Assembly: GCA_040387475.1 (NCBI GenBank)
Contig: JAZKDT010000017.1
Coordinates: 14,334 to 78,333, forward strand
DNA from: UBA4416 sp040387475
GTDB lineage: Bacteria; Bacteroidota; Bacteroidia; B-17B0; Aurantibacillaceae
Direction: 5' to 3'
Length of the DNA: 64,000 bases
A program made the position numbers and the translations under genes. The notes under the pieces are model-generated. The model did no database searches, was not told where the DNA came from, and saw only the letters and a list, made by a program, of their open reading frames with translations. Positions 61,973-64,000 of the stretch are shown piece by piece. Positions within the stretch are counted from its first letter, which is position 1. Each line of letters begins with the position of its first letter.

Positions 61973-63150
61973 TATTTATCAGGATACATGGTCAATGCGG
62001 CTTCAATACAGTAAGAAACATCTATCGAGTAATGGTTTTTCCCTTTGTTGGCGCGGCGTGTTCTCGCTAGACGACAGATAACCAATTTCTTTTCAGGAAC
62101 GCAGATAACATATTGTCCCAACATGCCCTGCATATAAAATACGGACATGCCCTTATATTTTGTTAACCACCAGGCGTATCCGTAAGTGTGGTTTGGGGTA
62201 CAATCCTCTTCCTCACAGTTAAACGGTAAAATAGAAGCACTCACAAAATTGCTATCCAGTAATTGTTTTCCTTCCCAGTTACCGAAGTTCATGTATAATT
62301 TTCCCATTCTGGCAAAATCTTTTGCATTGCTATTAATGCAGCAAAACCCTTTTTCGAGGCCGTCTTTTTTATCGAGGCTCCAATAAGCATCTTGCTCGCA
62401 ATTTAATGGTCCCCATAATTTTTCGCTGAGGTAAGTAGCTAACGGTTTGTGGATGGCTTTAGAAATGCAGTAACCTAACAACGCCGTGTTACCGCTTAAA
62501 TATTTATATACTTTACCTGGTTCGCTTGCTTTTTCTTTATAATCTGTAGATGCTTTGAGCAGATCAGTTCCGTAATAACCTTCAGCCGGATAAGAAAAAG
62601 GATTCGCATAACTTTCGTCAAATGCTATCCCCGACGACATGCTTACCAGATGTTCCAAAGTTATACCTGCACGCCAATCAGTTTTAAATTCTGGAATATA
62701 GGTGCTCACGGGTTCGCTAATGCTTTTAATGAAACCATCCTGTATGGCAAATCCTAATAAGGCACTCGTATATGATTTTGCCATACTGAAAGAATTAGTA
62801 TGAGATGTATCACTAAAATTATCCCAGTACTGTTCATGAATCAGTGTGTCATTTTTGATGATCACTAATGCATGGGTATTCACTTTGGTCATCACCGAAT
62901 CCAGGAAGGGAGATAGTTGCCCTGTGTTATAATGTTTAGATAAAGGCCAGGGTTTGGGATTGGTCGCAGTTACCTTTCTGTTTTCAAATATCTGGTATTC
63001 AGTAGCACTGGGCCCGCCTTTGCCATGCAGATAGGTTGTTCCAATGGCCTTATATAAATACCATCTTCCCGAACATAGTATGACCCCATTCAAAAAAATG
63101 AAAATAAATAAAATGGTGTAAAGTAAAAATTTGAAAATTTTCTTCAGCAT
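61972..63150 (-). CDS. Membrane-anchored serine hydrolase (beta-lactamase/DD-peptidase fold)
   Basis: A 392-aa protein with a single N-terminal helix (about 8-24). The class C beta-lactamase-like domain has the nucleophile motif S122-M-A-K125 and a YxN-type site in KYLSGNTALLGY. A C-terminal YMQGMLGQYVICVPEKKLVI stretch corresponds to the third active-site strand. It resembles 6-aminohexanoate-dimer hydrolases and esterases of the family; substrate unknown. It lies 14 nt after lipB and overlaps the metzincin gene by one base. Confidence 0.87.
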   Translation of the reverse strand: MLKKIFKFLLYTILFIFIFLNGVILCSGRWYLYKAIGTTYLHGKGGPSATEYQIFENRKVTATNPKPWPLSKHYNTGQLSPFLDSVMTKVNTHALVIIKNDTLIHEQYWDNFSDTSHTNSFSMAKSYTSALLGFAIQDGFIKSISEPVSTYIPEFKTDWRAGITLEHLVSMSSGIAFDESYANPFSYPAEGYYGTDLLKASTDYKEKASEPGKVYKYLSGNTALLGYCISKAIHKPLATYLSEKLWGPLNCEQDAYWSLDKKDGLEKGFCCINSNAKDFARMGKLYMNFGNWEGKQLLDSNFVSASILPFNCEEEDCTPNHTYGYAWWLTKYKGMSVFYMQGMLGQYVICVPEKKLVICRLARTRRANKGKNHYSIDVSYCIEAALTMYPDK

Positions 63151-63164
63151 ACTTAAAGTTACTA

Positions 63165-63869
63165 CTATATTAAGTTACAGTCAAACAACGAGCTAAAATG
63201 TTTTTTTAATTTTTCTTTTATTTCAGGAATATCAACATCTTGCCCCAGTTCTTTATTTAAGCTGGTTACCGCTTTGTCCTGAATACCGCAGGGAATTATA
63301 TTGTTAAAGTAATTGAGATCAGCATTTACATTAAATCCCCAGCCATGCATGGTTACCCAACGACTACAACGCACTCCAAACGCACAAATTTTTCTGGCTT
63401 TAAAGATGTTATCTTCATCCAGCCAAACACCGGTTTCTCCTTTGCTCCTTCCTCCTTTAACGCCATATTCATCCAATGTTAAAATAATGGTTTCTTCTAG
63501 CAGGCGTAAGTATTTATGAATATCTGTAAAAAAATGATCGAGATCCAAAATAGGATAGCCTACCAATTGCCCCGGGCCATGATAGGTAATGTCGCCACCC
63601 CGGTTAATTTTGTAATAGGTGGCCTGCTTTTGTTTCAATTGGTTTTCGTTGATGAGAAGGTTAGCGGCATCGCCGCTTTTGCCTAAGGTGTATACATGCG
63701 GATGCTCTATAAACAGCAAATGATTTTTTGTTTCGATTTGTTGGTCGGGATCTGAATTTCTGTTGGATATTTTTTGAGCAATGGTTTCATCGAACAGACT
63801 TTCCTGATACTCCCAACAAGCCTTATAATCCATAAGCCCGAGATCCTGAAAAAATACCTGCTTGTTCAA
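63165..63869 (-). CDS. lipB: Lipoyl(octanoyl) transferase
   Basis: A 234-aa enzyme with RGGDITYHGPGQLVGYPI (the LipB signature), K160 in ARKICAFG and the catalytic C194 in NIIPCGI. It moves octanoate from acyl-ACP to lipoyl domains of 2-oxoacid dehydrogenases and GcvH; GcvT at 5.3 kb belongs to the glycine cleavage system that needs lipoylated GcvH. It begins 9 nt after the isomerase gene fragment at the window edge and precedes the serine hydrolase gene. Confidence 0.95.
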   Translation of the reverse strand: MNKQVFFQDLGLMDYKACWEYQESLFDETIAQKISNRNSDPDQQIETKNHLLFIEHPHVYTLGKSGDAANLLINENQLKQKQATYYKINRGGDITYHGPGQLVGYPILDLDHFFTDIHKYLRLLEETIILTLDEYGVKGGRSKGETGVWLDEDNIFKARKICAFGVRCSRWVTMHGWGFNVNADLNYFNNIIPCGIQDKAVTSLNKELGQDVDIPEIKEKLKKHFSSLFDCNLI

Positions 63870-63878
63870 TTTGAATGT

Positions 63879-64000
63879 TTAGCTTTTAGCTAATTCGTTT
63901 TTAAGATTGGTAATAACATTTACCTCCACCGCATCAATATTTTTCATATCAGCAATATAACAGGAGATCCAATCTCCCATATGAATAAGGTAAAAGAATT
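63879..64000 (-). CDS. C-terminal end of a bifunctional phosphoglucose/phosphomannose isomerase (partial)
   Basis: The minus strand is open from the window edge to a TAA at 63879 and encodes FFYLIHMGDWISCYIADMKN, then IDAVEVNVITNLKNELAKS. The pattern LGDWVSxYxAxxxxIDPVEVxxIxxLKxxL is the C-terminus of SIS-domain bifunctional glucose/mannose-6-phosphate isomerases. Only 39 residues are visible, so the assignment rests on this motif. It lies 9 nt upstream of lipB, in the same direction. Confidence 0.7.
   Translation of the reverse strand, partial: FFYLIHMGDWISCYIADMKNIDAVEVNVITNLKNELAKS

Noticed and set aside
1..64000. Defence islands, prophage, IS elements, CRISPR arrays, tRNA or rRNA genes
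   Set aside because: Looked for on both strands by motif and gene content; nothing in the window supports any of them.

Overview
The window is about 64 kb of low-GC chromosome from a member of the Bacteroidota. Several lines support this: type IX secretion (T9SS) C-terminal sorting domains; a PorU2-type C25 sortase next to a PorV-family barrel; Bacteroidota-restricted families (DUF4421, DUF4292, DUF4175); a YbeY whose third metal ligand is Asp; and the phylum's TAnnTTTG -7 promoter box, clearest upstream of rpmH. Nearly all genes look like ordinary chromosomal core or lineage genes. I see no phage, IS element, CRISPR, rRNA or tRNA. Three 10-N blocks, each inside a gene, show that this is a scaffolded draft assembly.

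Layout. 0-4 kb: end of a truncated gene, a DUF4421 barrel, a GT2 glycosyltransferase fused to DUF2062, and a RluE-type pseudouridine synthase. 4-11.6 kb (minus): a membrane protein, ComB phosphatase, GcvT, an unlisted 44-aa small ORF, a GT4 glycosyltransferase, a beta-barrel protein and a T9SS-secreted GH18/CUB protein. 11.6-21 kb: rpmH, an ABC exporter, a lipoprotein, ybeY, an anti-sigma-type ATPase, a 1206-aa DUF4175 protein and dxs. 21-27.4 kb: a COG4389 membrane protein, a CxxC membrane protein, the mnmH-selD selenium operon, a very basic exported protein and purD.

27.4-29.4 kb holds the most striking locus. A gene for a repeat-rich T9SS-secreted protein is split by an internal inversion of about 508 bp. 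Flipping the segment back restores one open frame of 641 codons across both breakpoints.

29.4-34 kb (minus): two small stress-type membrane proteins, then a signalling cluster of hybrid histidine kinase, Hpt protein, a response regulator with a C-terminal membrane anchor, and a LytTR regulator. 34-39 kb (minus): a cell-envelope set of sugar nucleotidyltransferase, TPR lipoprotein, DUF4292 lipoprotein and EnvC-like LytM protein. 39-43.6 kb: a secreted protein, an SDR lacking the usual Tyr/Lys, tadA, a VOC protein and gltX. 43.6-48.6 kb: tandem TPR-SpoIIE phosphatase paralogues followed by a helical protein. 48.6-55 kb (minus): the PorU2/PorV T9SS pair. 55-64 kb: a membrane glycosyltransferase-like protein, pssA, a MacB-type ABC efflux system with its HlyD adaptor, a signal-less metzincin, a serine hydrolase, lipB and the end of a phosphoglucose/phosphomannose isomerase gene.

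Functional themes are envelope biogenesis and T9SS export, signal transduction, and housekeeping metabolism. Two of the three N-gaps look like scaffolding artefacts (flanks overlap by 4 nt and 1 nt, and merging restores intact proteins). The third probably hides about 11 codons. No gene-free stretch exceeds about 200 bp.
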